NCBI GenBank assembly: GCA_947644645.1
Contig: CANSAF010000003.1
Span: 47,758 to 111,757 of the forward strand
Length of the DNA: 64,000 nucleotides
DNA from: an uncultured Sporosarcina sp.
GTDB lineage: Bacteria; Bacillota; Bacilli; Bacillales_A; Planococcaceae
Reading direction: 5' to 3'
Shown here: one piece after another, positions 25,615 to 35,945 of the stretch
Layout: every line of letters begins with the position of its first letter
How positions within the stretch are numbered: position 1 is the stretch's first letter
Notes under the pieces: model-generated
Databases searched by the model: none
What the model saw: the letters and a program-made list of their open reading frames with translations, nothing else
Told to the model about the DNA's origin: nothing
Program-made: the position numbers and the translations under genes

Positions 25615-26763
25615 TTGAACTTTTTATGGACATTATTATTTATGGCATTTATTGGTGCATTAATCGGTGGTTTTACGAATCATTTAGCAATCAAAATGTT
25701 GTTTAGACCGCATGAGGCTAAATATATTGGTTCATGGCGTTTGCCTTTTACACCGGGGTTAATTCCAAAAAGGCGAGATGAACTGGCCAGACAACTTGGG
25801 AAGACGGTCACGAATTATTTATTAACGCCTGAGACGTTTAAAAAGAAATTATTAACACCTGAAATGGAAAAGAAAGCAGAAGATTTTTTACAAGCGCAAT
25901 TAGAAACACATGTGTTAACGTCTGATCGCACGCTGAATGAGTGGCTTCAGTTAGCGGGTGCAACGAATTTTGCAGCACAAGCGGAACAAAAAGCGTTAAC
26001 AATGATGAATGAGCAACTGCATATTGTACGAAAAAAAGTAACAACTGGTACGGTTGAAGAAATTGTGCCGGAGAAATGGCTTATTGAAGCAGAACAAAAA
26101 ATTCCACAAATTACGACGTATATTTTGGAAAAAGCAGATGGCTATTTTCAATCGTATGAAGGAAGAGCAATGTTACAAAAACTAATTGACGATTTTTTAG
26201 CCTCGAAAGGGACGCTTGGTGGCATGGTCAATATGTTTTTCGGGGAGTCTGATACGCTTGTTAGTAAAGTGCAAAAAGAAGCATTAAAGTTTATCGCCGC
26301 GCCGGGAACATTTACGATGTTAAATACATTAATCGTTAACGAGTGGACAAAGCTTCAAAAACGTCCAGTAGAAGAATTACTTGCTGGATTTGACTGGGAC
26401 GGTTTATTCAGTTCTGTCACAACTTATGCAAAGAAAGAATTGGCGTTAGAAGATCGTTTGGATAAGCCTTTGTCTCTGTATTGGAAAGATGCTTCTAATT
26501 GGACGGCGGTTAATTTAACACCGAAAATTACGAAGTTTGCGTTCGAACAAGCAGAATTGCAGTTAGAAAAATCTTTACGAAAGCTTAAAATAGATGATAT
26601 GGTTAAGGAGCAGGTCGATTCGTTCCCGGTGGAGGTACTAGAAGATTTAGTACTCGGTATTTCAAGAAGAGAATTTAAAATGATTACCGTGCTTGGTGCA
26701 GTGCTGGGAGGGGCGATTGGAATCGTACAAGGCCTCATCGTTTTTATATTGAACTTATCTTAG
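25615..26763 (+). CDS. yheB: DUF445 membrane protein YheB
   Basis: A 382-aa protein with a membrane helix at each end (residues 1-22 and the last 20) and a long helical middle. The N-terminal GGFTNHLAIKMLFRP..PFTPGLIPKRRDELA is the DUF445 signature. The start is TTG at 25615 behind AAAAGGTGAA. The exact function is unknown; the B. subtilis homologue has been linked to sporulation/envelope processes only loosely. yheA follows after 12 bases. Confidence 0.88.
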   Translation: MNFLWTLLFMAFIGALIGGFTNHLAIKMLFRPHEAKYIGSWRLPFTPGLIPKRRDELARQLGKTVTNYLLTPETFKKKLLTPEMEKKAEDFLQAQLETHVLTSDRTLNEWLQLAGATNFAAQAEQKALTMMNEQLHIVRKKVTTGTVEEIVPEKWLIEAEQKIPQITTYILEKADGYFQSYEGRAMLQKLIDDFLASKGTLGGMVNMFFGESDTLVSKVQKEALKFIAAPGTFTMLNTLIVNEWTKLQKRPVEELLAGFDWDGLFSSVTTYAKKELALEDRLDKPLSLYWKDASNWTAVNLTPKITKFAFEQAELQLEKSLRKLKIDDMVKEQVDSFPVEVLEDLVLGISRREFKMITVLGAVLGGAIGIVQGLIVFILNLS

Positions 26764-26775
26764 GAGGAATGAGAA

Positions 26776-27123
26776 ATGGCTGTAAATATTTATGATGATG
26801 TAAATCGTTTAGAAGGAACTTTTAGACAGACAGAGGAATTCGCAGCAGTAAGAGATGCAATTGCGGCGGTTCAAGCAGATGATGAAGCGGGATTATTATT
26901 TAAAAACTTCCGTGAAGTCCAAATGAAAATGCAACAAAAACAACTTCAAGGTGAAGAAATTACACCAGAAGAATTAGAAGAAGCGCAACAAATTGCACAA
27001 ACTGCACAAAACAATGAATTGGTTATGGCAATGATGCAAGCAGAAATGAAGTTAAGCGGTGTATTAGAAGAAATTAACCGTGTACTAATGAAACCTGTTC
27101 AGGAGCTATACGAATCATTCTAA
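26776..27123 (+). CDS. yheA: YlbF/YmcA-family protein YheA
   Basis: A 115-aa helical protein of the Com_YlbF family (NIYDDVNRLEGTFRQTEEFAAVRDAI and a C-terminal LEEINRVLMKPV). Relatives YlbF and YmcA form a complex that steers RNase Y; YheA itself is less understood. It is in an operon with yheB behind TAGGAGGA. Confidence 0.9.
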   Translation: MAVNIYDDVNRLEGTFRQTEEFAAVRDAIAAVQADDEAGLLFKNFREVQMKMQQKQLQGEEITPEELEEAQQIAQTAQNNELVMAMMQAEMKLSGVLEEINRVLMKPVQELYESF

Positions 27124-27127
27124 TTGG

Positions 27128-27180
27128 AAAGCTGCCCCCAAAAGTCTAAGAGCGTGACTTTTGGGGGCGCTTTGCGTTTT
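27128..27180 (+). terminator. AAGTC/GACTT-family terminator after yheA
   Basis: GCTGCCCCCAAAAGTC pairs with GACTTTTGGGGGCGC. It is one of at least six hairpins in the window sharing the AAGTC..GACTT core. Confidence 0.85.
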
Positions 27181-27355
27181 GGAGTTTCATTGAGGTTTGG
27201 GAGTTTTTAAGGCTTTTGGGCTTTGTGGCTTTTTGGTTCGTGGATGGGATTTAGTATTTGGAAGATGGGATTTGGTTTTTACTGTGCGTTTTTAGCATCA
27301 TTTTTCAAGGAAATTTGATACAATATGTGGACTATTATATTGAAGGTTGGTTACT

Positions 27356-28864
27356 ATGCAAAAGATTAAAATAGATTCAACGTTTAAGGAAGATTGGGTT
27401 CGGATGTTTGCGCATCTTGCGAATTTGTTTTTTGAGCAATGCGAAATTATAAAAGAAGATGACGCGGAAGCGATGCGAGTAGATTTTACGATTCAGGAGT
27501 CGAATGGTGAAATCATCGGTAAAGCGAAGTTATTGGCGAATGGTCGGGAATATACCTCGGCGTTTTCAGAGCAACTTGTTGAAGGCGATGAAAAATTAAC
27601 GAGACGTCAACTGAAAAGAGTTCATTCACATTTGTTTTTAGAAGTGTTAGAACAAGCGACGGATATGATGCAGTCATGGGGAATTTTGACAGGCATTCGC
27701 CCGATGAAACTTTATCATAAATATCGCAGAGAAGGTCAAACGACTGAACAGGCGATTGAAAATATTATGGAGAATTACCGTGTCTCCCGTGAAAAAAGTG
27801 AGTTACTCGCAAAAATTGCGGATGTGCAAAAGAAAGCAGTCCCCGATTTATATGAACTAAAAAATGAAGTGAGTATTTATATCGGGATTCCATTTTGTCC
27901 GACGAAATGTGCCTATTGTACATTCCCGGCTTATGCCATTCGCCGTGCAAATGGTCGAGTTGATAATTTCTTGGCTGCGCTTCATGAAGAAATCAGGGAA
28001 ATGGGCAAATGGCTAACAGAACGAGATATGGGCATTACGACAATCTATTTTGGGGGAGGAACACCAACTTCAATCGAAGCAGATGAGATGGACGCTTTAT
28101 ATCAAACGATGTTTGATTCATTCCCAAATATGGATAAAGTACGTGAAATTACAGTTGAGGCTGGGCGTCCTGACACGATTACACCAGAAAAAATTGATGT
28201 GTTGAAAAAGTGGGGAATTGACCGTATAAGTGTCAATCCACAGTCTTATATAGATGAAACATTAAAAGCAATTGGACGACATCATACCGTTCAAGAAACA
28301 ATCGATAAGTTTTGGTTGTCTCGAAATATGGGAATGAAAAATATTAATATGGATTTAATTATTGGCTTGCCAAATGAAGGCGAAGAAGAATTTGAACATT
28401 CATTGGCAGAAACGGAAAAGATGCAGCCAGAATCTTTAACGGTTCATACATTATCGTTTAAACGTGCATCGGAAATGTCTCAAAACCGCAGTCGTTATAA
28501 AGTGGCGGATCGCAAAACGGTTGAGCGAATGATGAAGCGCGGCGAGCAGTGGAATGCAGAAAATGGCTATCTGCCGTATTATTTATATCGCCAAAAAAAT
28601 ATTTTAGGTAACTTGGAAAACGTTGGGTATTCAAAACCAGGCGAAGAAAGTATTTATAATATCGTCATTATGGAAGAAGTGCAGACGATTATCGGCATTG
28701 GTTGCGGTGCGTCCAGTAAGTTTATCGATCCAGAAACGGAGAAAATCACGCAGTTTTATAATCCAAAAGATCCTGCGGCATATGTGATGGCATATGACGA
28801 GTCGATTGAGAAAAAATTAGCTTATTTAAATGATATTTTTCCAATGGAAGAGAAAATAAAATAA
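27356..28864 (+). CDS. hemZ: Oxygen-independent coproporphyrinogen III dehydrogenase-like HemZ
   Basis: Radical SAM protein of 502 aa. The cluster motif CPTKCAYCTFPAY (CX3CX2C) lies near residue 180, after a long N-terminal extension typical of HemZ rather than HemN. YFGGGTPTS and the MDLIIGLPNEG strand follow. It is implicated in anaerobic heme synthesis in Bacillus. The ATG at 27356 follows GAAGG. The gene is monocistronic, closed by a strong terminator. Confidence 0.92.
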   Translation: MQKIKIDSTFKEDWVRMFAHLANLFFEQCEIIKEDDAEAMRVDFTIQESNGEIIGKAKLLANGREYTSAFSEQLVEGDEKLTRRQLKRVHSHLFLEVLEQATDMMQSWGILTGIRPMKLYHKYRREGQTTEQAIENIMENYRVSREKSELLAKIADVQKKAVPDLYELKNEVSIYIGIPFCPTKCAYCTFPAYAIRRANGRVDNFLAALHEEIREMGKWLTERDMGITTIYFGGGTPTSIEADEMDALYQTMFDSFPNMDKVREITVEAGRPDTITPEKIDVLKKWGIDRISVNPQSYIDETLKAIGRHHTVQETIDKFWLSRNMGMKNINMDLIIGLPNEGEEEFEHSLAETEKMQPESLTVHTLSFKRASEMSQNRSRYKVADRKTVERMMKRGEQWNAENGYLPYYLYRQKNILGNLENVGYSKPGEESIYNIVIMEEVQTIIGIGCGASSKFIDPETEKITQFYNPKDPAAYVMAYDESIEKKLAYLNDIFPMEEKIK

Positions 28865-28866
28865 TA

Positions 28867-28907
28867 AAATCCCTCTCGTGTAAAAGTTTTATATGAGAGG
28901 GATTTTT
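28867..28907 (+). terminator. Terminator after hemZ
   Basis: AAAATCCCTCTC pairs with GAGAGGGATTTTT across a 17-base loop, ending in T residues. Confidence 0.88.
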
Positions 28908-28968
28908 GTCATCCGAAAAACTTTTTTAAAATAAAGGATATTGCTTTTTAAAGTCGAATAAGACTAAA

Positions 28969-28986
28969 TGAATGAATATTCATTTT
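28969..28986 (+). promoter_or_regulatory. FadR-type operator upstream of enoyl-CoA hydratase
   Basis: TGAATGAATATTCATTTT matches the B. subtilis FadR (TetR family) consensus TGAATGANTANTCATTCA except at the last two positions. It lies 21 bases before the start codon and overlaps the likely promoter, so fatty-acid-responsive control is expected. Confidence 0.7.
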
Positions 28987-29006
28987 TATGGGAGGATGGG
29001 GAAATC

Positions 29007-29786
29007 ATGTATCAGACAGTTGAACTAAAAAAAGATGGACGTTTGGCGGAGGTTGTTTTGAATCGACCGGCTTCGATGAATGCGATGGACGATGTGATGA
29101 TGCGCGAACTTGGGGATGTATTTGAAGCATTGCAACAAGATGAAGTGACTCAAGTTGTGTTAATTCGTGGAGCTGGAGGTGCGTTTTCAGCGGGGGGCGA
29201 TATTAAGAAGATGGTCGATCCGAATAACTCGTTAGATATCGGAGAAGCGATGGTGGACGTATCTAGATTAGCGAAAGCATTATATAATTTGCCGCAAATC
29301 ACAATTGCGGCGGTGCACGGGGCAGCGGCTGGGCTTGGTTTTAGCTTAGCATTGGGTTGTGATTTTATCATTGCTGAGGAAGATAGTAAATTGGCAATGA
29401 ACTTTATTGGTATCGGATTAGTTCCTGATGGAGCAGGGCATTTCTTTATGAAAGAACGAGTTGGCACGCCGCAAGCTAAAAAGTTAATTTGGTCGGGGCA
29501 AGTGATGAAAGGAAAAGAAGCACTGAAAATCGGGTTAGCAGATGAAATCGTTGAAAGTGGACAAGCAATTGCGGCTGGAAAAGCGTATGCAGAAAAATTA
29601 CTCGCCTCACCAATCGCTTCAATGATTGCGACGAAGAAAATTTTACATAGTAGTAAGCAGTCAGAACTCGATGAAGTGCTACGTCTGGAAAGTGAAATGC
29701 AAGTCAAAATGCGCAATACAAAAGATCATTTAGAAGGCATTCAAGCATTCGTGGAAAAAAGAAGACCGAGTTTTGTTGGGGAATGA
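29007..29786 (+). CDS. Enoyl-CoA hydratase/isomerase family protein
   Basis: A 259-aa crotonase-fold enzyme. Oxyanion-hole elements are AFSAGGDIKKM and the HGAAAGLGFSLALGCDF helix; the second catalytic region reads NFIGIGLVPDGAGHFFM. One active-site Glu of true hydratases is replaced in this region (GIGLVPDGA), so isomerase or hydratase activity cannot be decided. A FadR-like site upstream points to fatty acid breakdown. GGAGGATGGGG precedes the ATG at 29007. Confidence 0.88.
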   Translation: MYQTVELKKDGRLAEVVLNRPASMNAMDDVMMRELGDVFEALQQDEVTQVVLIRGAGGAFSAGGDIKKMVDPNNSLDIGEAMVDVSRLAKALYNLPQITIAAVHGAAAGLGFSLALGCDFIIAEEDSKLAMNFIGIGLVPDGAGHFFMKERVGTPQAKKLIWSGQVMKGKEALKIGLADEIVESGQAIAAGKAYAEKLLASPIASMIATKKILHSSKQSELDEVLRLESEMQVKMRNTKDHLEGIQAFVEKRRPSFVGE

Positions 29787-29867
29787 GCTTTAACTATAAA
29801 ATGTACTAAACGGTAACAAACTAGAAAACAGAGACCAATTATCCAAACTCAACGAAAAAAAAGCGAA

Positions 29868-29912
29868 GCGTCAAGAAAGTCACACATTTAGACTTTCTTG
29901 ACGCTTCTCTAT
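29868..29912 (-). terminator. AAGTC/GACTT-family terminator at the mgsA end
   Basis: GCGTCAAGAAAGTC pairs with GACTTTCTTGACGC. It begins just past the mgsA stop codon read leftward, with T runs on both sides, so it may also stop the enoyl-CoA hydratase transcript. Confidence 0.85.
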
Positions 29913-30313
29913 TTGTCGATCAATGCGCGCCAATCGAAATCGCCATGCTCAATCGCTTTTAAAAGTAGTTCGGCAGTTGTGCCATTTGTTGCGAGTGGGA
30001 TGCGGTATACATCACAAAGACGCAGCAATGCACTAACATCTGGTTCATGTGGTTGCGCTGTTAGTGGATCACGGAAAAACAAAACTAAATCCATTTCGCC
30101 CGTCGCGATCATTGCGCCGATTTGTTGGTCGCCCCCCAATGGACCAGACATTAATCGTTCAATATTTAAATTTGTTTCTGCCATAATTCGTTTTCCAGTT
30201 GTGCCAGTTGCAAACAGTTTATGTTCTTTAAAGAAATGTTCGTAAGCAATTGTAAAATTGACCATTTCTTCTTTTTTCTCATCATGTGCGATTAACGCAA
30301 TTGTTAGCTTCAT
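29909..30313 (-). CDS. mgsA: Methylglyoxal synthase MgsA
   Basis: Converts dihydroxyacetone phosphate to methylglyoxal, an overflow route of glycolysis. The 134-aa protein has the phosphate loop ATGTTGKRI and the catalytic [14 protein letters not shown] (Asp62). MgsA in Bacillus is inhibited by the Crh phosphocarrier; crh and hprK lie in this same window. AGAGGTG precedes the ATG at 30313. Confidence 0.95.
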   Translation of the reverse strand: MKLTIALIAHDEKKEEMVNFTIAYEHFFKEHKLFATGTTGKRIMAETNLNIERLMSGPLGGDQQIGAMIATGEMDLVLFFRDPLTAQPHEPDVSALLRLCDVYRIPLATNGTTAELLLKAIEHGDFDWRALIDK

Positions 30314-30412
30314 GTAAAACACCTCTTCTAATCATCTTTTGATTGTGATGCTTTCATTTCACGTGGAAAACAAAAGATTATGACTGTTTTAGCAATATTT
30401 GGACATTTTTAA

Positions 30413-30598
30413 TTAACTGTGAAATAAAATAAGTTGTCCAGTTGGAGAAGCAAGACGATGTGTCGTTTCAAGTAGATTTTTCTCCTCTAACATTGCTTGT
30501 CCTTTTTGCTTAGCCTCTTCGTCATTCGTAGCTTCCACGGATTCATCGATAATAACTTTCCCTTTTGACTCGTAAGCTGTTAGTTTATAAATTTTCAT
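30413..30598 (-). CDS. YhzD-like small protein
   Basis: A 61-aa soluble protein (MKIYKLTAYESKGKVIIDESVEA..AKQKGQAMLEEKNL) resembling the YhzD family found beside yhaO genes in Bacilli. The start is ATG at 30598 behind GGGGGAGAG. The function is unknown. Confidence 0.65.
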   Translation of the reverse strand: MKIYKLTAYESKGKVIIDESVEATNDEEAKQKGQAMLEEKNLLETTHRLASPTGQLILFHS

Positions 30599-30650
30599 CA
30601 AAAACTCTCCCCCATTCTTTGATTAATTTAAGTATACTATGAAAGTTGCT

Positions 30651-30704
30651 AAAGTGAAACTTCAATCAGTGGGAATTTTACTGCCCGTTAATGCGGGATA
30701 AAAA
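30651..30704 (+). repeat. 54-bp internally deleted copy of the 24646-24855 element
   Basis: It begins AAAGTGAAACTTCAAT and ends TAATGCGGGATAAAAA, the same two ends in the same order as the 210-bp element read on its minus strand. The first 23 bases match at 22 positions. Confidence 0.75.
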
Positions 30705-30843
30705 GAAACATGAATCTTTTTGAAGGAAGAGAAATGTCGAATCAATAGAAAAAGACTCGATGAAAAAGATGTCAAGAATGCTTTTTTTATGATAAAATAA
30801 GAACAAATATTCGTGATTTAAAGAGTGGGGAGGAGGGACGATA

Positions 30844-32061
30844 TTGACTAATATTCGCTTTTTACATACAGCTGATTTGCATTTGGATACACCTTTTAAA
30901 GGAATGGCACATTTTCCAGCGGAGCAATTTGCAATATTGAAAGAAAGCACTTTTCAAGCTTTTTCAAATTTCATCGCATATGCAGTTCGGACGAAGCCAG
31001 ATTTTATTGTCATCGTTGGTGATATTTATGATGGGGAAGAACGGAGTTTGCGTGCACAATTAAAATTTCAAGAAGGGATGAAACTTTTACAAAAGGCGGA
31101 GATCCCCGTTTATTTATCGTACGGAAATCATGATCATTTAAAAGGGAATTGGACGCGCTTTGAGCTACCCGAAAATGTGCATGTATTTAACGGAGAAGTT
31201 GAAGAAAAATCTTTACAAGTACGCGGTGAAACGGTTAATTTGTATGGATTTAGTTATCCCGAACGTCATGTACGACAAGCGATGATTGATTTATATCCTG
31301 TTGCTGAAAATGACGCATTCCATATCGGTTTATTACACGGAAGTGTTGACGGAGACGAAACGCATGCGGTGTATGCACCTTTTACGAAAGCGGCTCTCTT
31401 ATCGAAACGTTATGATTACTGGGCGTTAGGTCATATCCATAAGCGCCAACATTTGCAGACGGAACCGCCGATTGTTTATCCAGGAAATTTGCAAGGGCGT
31501 CATCGGAATGAACGAGGGGTTAAAGGGTTTTATGACGTCACTTTATCGAAAACGTCGAGCGATTTAACATTTATTCCAGCATCAGCGATTGTATTTGAAA
31601 ATGTTCCAGTTTCTTGTCAAGGGATTCGGCATGCAGGAGAATGGTTCGATCTTTGCGAAGACGTGCTGCATGCTTTTACAGAGCAAGTTGGTGCAGCGGT
31701 TGTTTCGCTTCAAATGGTGGATATTGACGCGGAGGCAGATGCCTTATTCCAACAAACTTCAGAAGAAGAGTGGTTATTCGCTTTACGCGATCGCTTTCAA
31801 CATCATTCTCCATTATTATGGATTCGAGCTATTCAGTTTGAAAGGCAAGTTATAGAAAATGACGCATCGGAAATTTTATTAAATCCTGTGATGGAAACGA
31901 TGGAGCATTGGGGAAAAGAAGATTGGGAAACATTATTAAGTGATCTGTATCAACATACACGTAGCATGAAATATTTGGAACGTTTAACTGCCGAAGAAGT
32001 TGAAGAAATTCAAATGGAAGTAGAAAAAAGTCTACGTATTGAATTGTCGGAAAGGAGGTAA
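30844..32061 (+). CDS. yhaO: SbcD/Mre11-type metallophosphoesterase YhaO
   Basis: A 405-aa putative DNA repair nuclease. The metallophosphatase motifs are in order: TADLHLDTPF, VGDIYDGEER, SYGNHDHL, LLHGSV and GHIHKR. It starts with TTG behind GGGAGGAGGG. The stop is eight bases before yhaN, its ATPase partner, as SbcD pairs with SbcC. Confidence 0.92.
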   Translation: MTNIRFLHTADLHLDTPFKGMAHFPAEQFAILKESTFQAFSNFIAYAVRTKPDFIVIVGDIYDGEERSLRAQLKFQEGMKLLQKAEIPVYLSYGNHDHLKGNWTRFELPENVHVFNGEVEEKSLQVRGETVNLYGFSYPERHVRQAMIDLYPVAENDAFHIGLLHGSVDGDETHAVYAPFTKAALLSKRYDYWALGHIHKRQHLQTEPPIVYPGNLQGRHRNERGVKGFYDVTLSKTSSDLTFIPASAIVFENVPVSCQGIRHAGEWFDLCEDVLHAFTEQVGAAVVSLQMVDIDAEADALFQQTSEEEWLFALRDRFQHHSPLLWIRAIQFERQVIENDASEILLNPVMETMEHWGKEDWETLLSDLYQHTRSMKYLERLTAEEVEEIQMEVEKSLRIELSERR

Positions 32062-32068
32062 TCGACAG

Positions 32069-34939
32069 ATGAAAATTGAAAAATTGGTTATTTATGGTTT
32101 CGGAAAGCATGAAGATGTCACTGTTGAACTGGGTTCTTCTATCAATATACTTTACGGGCATAATGAAGCGGGAAAAACGACGATTCAACAATTTATTTTG
32201 CATATTTTATTTGGCTTTCCGCCGCGAAATAGCCAGTTTTTACGTTATGAACCGAAGTCGGGGAGTAAATACGGTGGACAAGTGCATCTCCGTGATCCTT
32301 TATACGGCAAATGTATGATTGAAAGAGTGCGTGGAAAATCTGCAGGCGATGTGAAGGTTTATTTTGAAAATGGGGAACAAGGAGACGAAAAAGCTTTAAA
32401 ACGATTGTTAAGGCAATATGATCGTGCATCGTTTGAAGCAATATTCTCCTTTTCATTATTACAGTTACAAGACTTTGAGAAAATGGACGAACAGCAATTT
32501 AGTCGTACATTACTCGCTTCTGGTACAACGGGTGTGGATCATTTACTGCAGATTGAGTCCAAAATGGAAAAAGAAATGGAACGTCTTTTTAAGAAAAACG
32601 GACGAAATCCAATGCTCAACCAAAAATTAAATGAGCTTAATACTTTGGAACAGGAGCTACAAGAGCATCGGAAAAAGTTGGATCATTATGCACCAGCGAT
32701 TCGACGTTTAAAAGAAATCGATGAATCTTTATTGACTATACGAACGGAAATGAAAAGGTTAACGGATGAAGTGCGTCAATTGACAACGGCACGTCAATTA
32801 TATCCTCTTTATGTAGAAAAAGAGACAGTGACGAAAAGATTGCAGTCGATCGGCAGTCAACAGTTTCCGGCAGATGGGATTGGACGTTATGAAACGATTC
32901 GTCATAAATTGACTGAAGCGGAAGCAATAGTCTTTAGTTTACAAGATGAAATGAAAAGACTGGAACAAATCTTAGAAGAACAAGTGGAAGAAGAGAAGTT
33001 AATCGGGCTCAATCAATTGATTGCCAAAGAGTCTGACTGGCATCGTAAATTATCCACAATGACAGCATTAGAAACAGAGCAAGCGAGTCTACTCGAAAGA
33101 CAAGCGCAGTTAGGCAGTCGCCTTGGGATGCAAACGCCGGAAGAGATGGAAATCCTTATCCGGGCAGATGCTTCCATTCGAAAAGAAGAAGAAATGTATG
33201 AGCGCTTAGAAAGTTTAAAAGCTTATGATCAGGAACTAGTGCTAATTGAAAGAGAACAAAAAAGATTACAAGAAGCGCTTCAGCGAATTAGTGAAAAGGC
33301 TCAATATGTAACGCGACCGTCTGATGAAGCGATTGCGCAGGCGAAAAACTGGCCGTCGATACAAAAGCAAATGGCGGAAGCAAAGGCTTATCACGCAATA
33401 CAAGCGCAACAACAGCAACAAACGAAAAGAATCGGCATGATTTTTATTGGATTGGCGTTGTTATTAATTGGCTATAGTTTAATCAATCAACAATATGGTC
33501 TGTTATTTATTGCAAGTCTGATTCCTGCGGTGGCTTTATTTTATTTAAAAAGCAGGATGAATGATTCGAATGCGCAAGAAATGGACGAAATACTTGCGAC
33601 TTATCAAGGGCGAGAACAGGAAATGACAGATTTAGTCATTCGTGTAGAATCTTATGAACATGAACGAAAGAAATTGAAAGAAGAGAAAAGTCAACTTGAA
33701 CTGGACATGCATCGCTTACAAGAAACATACGATGGATTGCTTGTAGATATTCAGCAAACTGAACAATTACTCCAAACTTTTTTAACACATTATGGCATTG
33801 ACGGATTGCCTTCAGCAACGATTATTCCAGAATTATTTCGGATGATTCGCGAAATCCAAGAAGTGACTCGTCAATTAACAGATGTGAAAAAGAAAAGAGC
33901 GCAATTCGCGTCAGAAATCGGGCAACGAATGCTGGAAGCGGAAGCGATTTTAAAACAAGACATCCCACGAGAAGATTTATATGACTGGATTCGAAAAGAG
34001 CAGCAAAGACATTTGCAAGTGATGGAACGTCAAAAAGCACAAAAGATGCGACGCAGTGAATTGGCAAATGAGTTACAGGAAAAACAAACATATCGTCAAT
34101 TTTTGCGTGAGCAAATTCAAACATTATTCCAAGAGGCAAATGTGGATGGTGAAGAAGCTTATTATGCTGCTTATCAAATTCAGCAAGAAAAGATTGCGCT
34201 TATGGAACAACAGAGGACGATTGACTTACAATTGGCGGTTCATGGAGAATTTGAAATTGACATGTCTGAAACAGATGTTACATTAGAAAATAGCATACAA
34301 AATTTAAAAGAAGTGATAGAAGAAAAAGGGCAAGATGAGACAGTTTTGGTGGAAGAAAAGGCGAAGTTAGAAAACCAAACAACGGCTTTAATTACAGACG
34401 AAACCTATAGTCAATTGCAGCAGCAATTTGAAGTCGAAAAGGCACAGTTTACAGAACTTGCGAAAGTATGGGCAACGAAAAAAGCATTGGCTGCAGCAAT
34501 TGCACAAATGATGGATGAATTAAAAGAAAAGAAACTGCCCAATGTTTTAGCGGAAGCGTCCAGTATATTTGAGAAGTTAACGGACGGACGTTATGCGTCA
34601 TTACTCATCACAACTGAAGGAACTTTCGAGGCTGTGTCAACGTTTGGCATGCATTTCCCAATCATTGAATTGAGTCAAGCGACGAAAGAGCAAGCTTATC
34701 TTTCGCTGAGATTGGCATTGGCAGGCTCGATGATTGAAACGGCGCCATTCCCAATTATTATGGACGATCCATTTGTCCACTTTGATGAAACGAGACTTTC
34801 GCATATAATTGAAGTATTGGAACAATCCACAGCACATCAATTTATTTATTTCACTTGCCATGAAGACATGCAGTACCGTTTTAAGCGAGCGAAGACAATT
34901 AATGTTTCTGAAATTGGAAAAATAAGGAGCGATAAATGA
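32069..34939 (+). CDS. yhaN: SbcC/Rad50-like AAA ATPase YhaN
   Basis: A 956-aa protein with N-terminal Walker [10 protein letters not shown], long coiled coils, and a C-terminal head with the [17 protein letters not shown] signature and [12 protein letters not shown] Walker B. Unlike Rad50, the middle (about residues 454-494) holds two hydrophobic stretches likely to span the membrane, so it may be anchored. The ATG at 32069 is preceded by AAGGAGG at the end of yhaO. It is translationally coupled with yhaM (ATGA overlap). Confidence 0.9.
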   Translation: MKIEKLVIYGFGKHEDVTVELGSSINILYGHNEAGKTTIQQFILHILFGFPPRNSQFLRYEPKSGSKYGGQVHLRDPLYGKCMIERVRGKSAGDVKVYFENGEQGDEKALKRLLRQYDRASFEAIFSFSLLQLQDFEKMDEQQFSRTLLASGTTGVDHLLQIESKMEKEMERLFKKNGRNPMLNQKLNELNTLEQELQEHRKKLDHYAPAIRRLKEIDESLLTIRTEMKRLTDEVRQLTTARQLYPLYVEKETVTKRLQSIGSQQFPADGIGRYETIRHKLTEAEAIVFSLQDEMKRLEQILEEQVEEEKLIGLNQLIAKESDWHRKLSTMTALETEQASLLERQAQLGSRLGMQTPEEMEILIRADASIRKEEEMYERLESLKAYDQELVLIEREQKRLQEALQRISEKAQYVTRPSDEAIAQAKNWPSIQKQMAEAKAYHAIQAQQQQQTKRIGMIFIGLALLLIGYSLINQQYGLLFIASLIPAVALFYLKSRMNDSNAQEMDEILATYQGREQEMTDLVIRVESYEHERKKLKEEKSQLELDMHRLQETYDGLLVDIQQTEQLLQTFLTHYGIDGLPSATIIPELFRMIREIQEVTRQLTDVKKKRAQFASEIGQRMLEAEAILKQDIPREDLYDWIRKEQQRHLQVMERQKAQKMRRSELANELQEKQTYRQFLREQIQTLFQEANVDGEEAYYAAYQIQQEKIALMEQQRTIDLQLAVHGEFEIDMSETDVTLENSIQNLKEVIEEKGQDETVLVEEKAKLENQTTALITDETYSQLQQQFEVEKAQFTELAKVWATKKALAAAIAQMMDELKEKKLPNVLAEASSIFEKLTDGRYASLLITTEGTFEAVSTFGMHFPIIELSQATKEQAYLSLRLALAGSMIETAPFPIIMDDPFVHFDETRLSHIIEVLEQSTAHQFIYFTCHEDMQYRFKRAKTINVSEIGKIRSDK

Positions 34940-35880
34940 TGAAAAAACTACTCGATTATCAAGTAGGCGAATCCATCGATTTATATTTAATGATTAAGCA
35001 AGCAACAACAGGTGTGACAACGAAAGGTAGCCCGTTTATGACGGTTATTTTACAGGATAAAAGTGGTGATTTGGACGCGAAATTATGGGACACGACGGAC
35101 ACGCATGTTGAAACTTATCGTGCGGGTACGATTGTACGAGTTGGCGGAGATATTCACGAATACCGCGGTAAAAACCAATTGCGCATTAAAAGCATTCGAC
35201 CCGCGAAAGAGGAAGAAGGCGTTACACTTGCTGATTTAATTCCTTCTTCTGAAAAAAGTAAGGAAGTATTATTTGAAGAATTAATGGGCTTCTTTTTTGA
35301 AATGAAAAATCCACAGATTCAACGCATTACAAGACATTTATTGAAAAAACATGAAACAGCATTTAAAACGTATCCAGCAGCAACGCGCAATCATCATGAT
35401 TATGTATCAGGTTTAATCGATCATGTCGTTTCAATGTTGAATTTAGGAAAAGCAATTGCCGATCTTTATCCGACATTGAATAAAGATTTACTCTATGCGG
35501 GCATTATTTTACATGATATTGGAAAAGTCATTGAATTATCAGGCCCAATTGGAACGCAATATACGGTAGAAGGAAATTTACTTGGCCATATTACGATTAT
35601 GGTCAATGAAATTGAAAAAGCTGCCGAAGAGTTACAAATTGAAGGCGAAGAAGTGATGTTGCTTCAGCATATGGTGTTAAGCCATCACGGGAAAGAAGAA
35701 TGGGGCAGCCCGAAGCGCCCGATGTTAAAAGAAGCGGAGATGCTTCACTATATTGACAATATCGATGCGAAGATGAATATGTTAAATCGCGCACTAAGCC
35801 AAGCAAAACCAGGAGAGTTCACAGAAAGAATTTTCCCACTTGATAACCGCGCATTTTATAAACCGACATTTGAGCAATAA
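34936..35880 (+). CDS. yhaM: 3'-5' exoribonuclease YhaM
   Basis: A 314-aa nuclease with an N-terminal OB fold (residues 15-90, [19 protein letters not shown]) and an HD phosphohydrolase domain ([31 protein letters not shown]). It trims RNA and can act on DNA. The first ATG overlaps the yhaN stop; a second ATG at 34939 is equally possible. It is the last gene of the yhaO-N-M operon. Confidence 0.93.
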   Translation: MMKKLLDYQVGESIDLYLMIKQATTGVTTKGSPFMTVILQDKSGDLDAKLWDTTDTHVETYRAGTIVRVGGDIHEYRGKNQLRIKSIRPAKEEEGVTLADLIPSSEKSKEVLFEELMGFFFEMKNPQIQRITRHLLKKHETAFKTYPAATRNHHDYVSGLIDHVVSMLNLGKAIADLYPTLNKDLLYAGIILHDIGKVIELSGPIGTQYTVEGNLLGHITIMVNEIEKAAEELQIEGEEVMLLQHMVLSHHGKEEWGSPKRPMLKEAEMLHYIDNIDAKMNMLNRALSQAKPGEFTERIFPLDNRAFYKPTFEQ

Positions 35881-35883
35881 TAA

Positions 35884-35923
35884 AAACTACTTATGAAAAG
35901 CTGAAGCTTTTTGTAAGTAGTTT
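35884..35923 (+). terminator. Hairpin after yhaM
   Basis: AAACTACTTA pairs with TAAGTAGTTT, with an inner AAAAGC/GCTTTT stem. It is followed by GGGGG rather than T, so termination is uncertain, though the inner arm carries five T. Confidence 0.55.
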
Positions 35924-35945
35924 GGGGGTAAAAAGCCTTGAAATC

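Noticed and set aside
29150-29716. 188-aa reverse-strand open frame across the enoyl-CoA hydratase gene
   Set aside because: It is the antisense shadow of a clear crotonase gene, with Ser/Ala-rich composition and no start signal.
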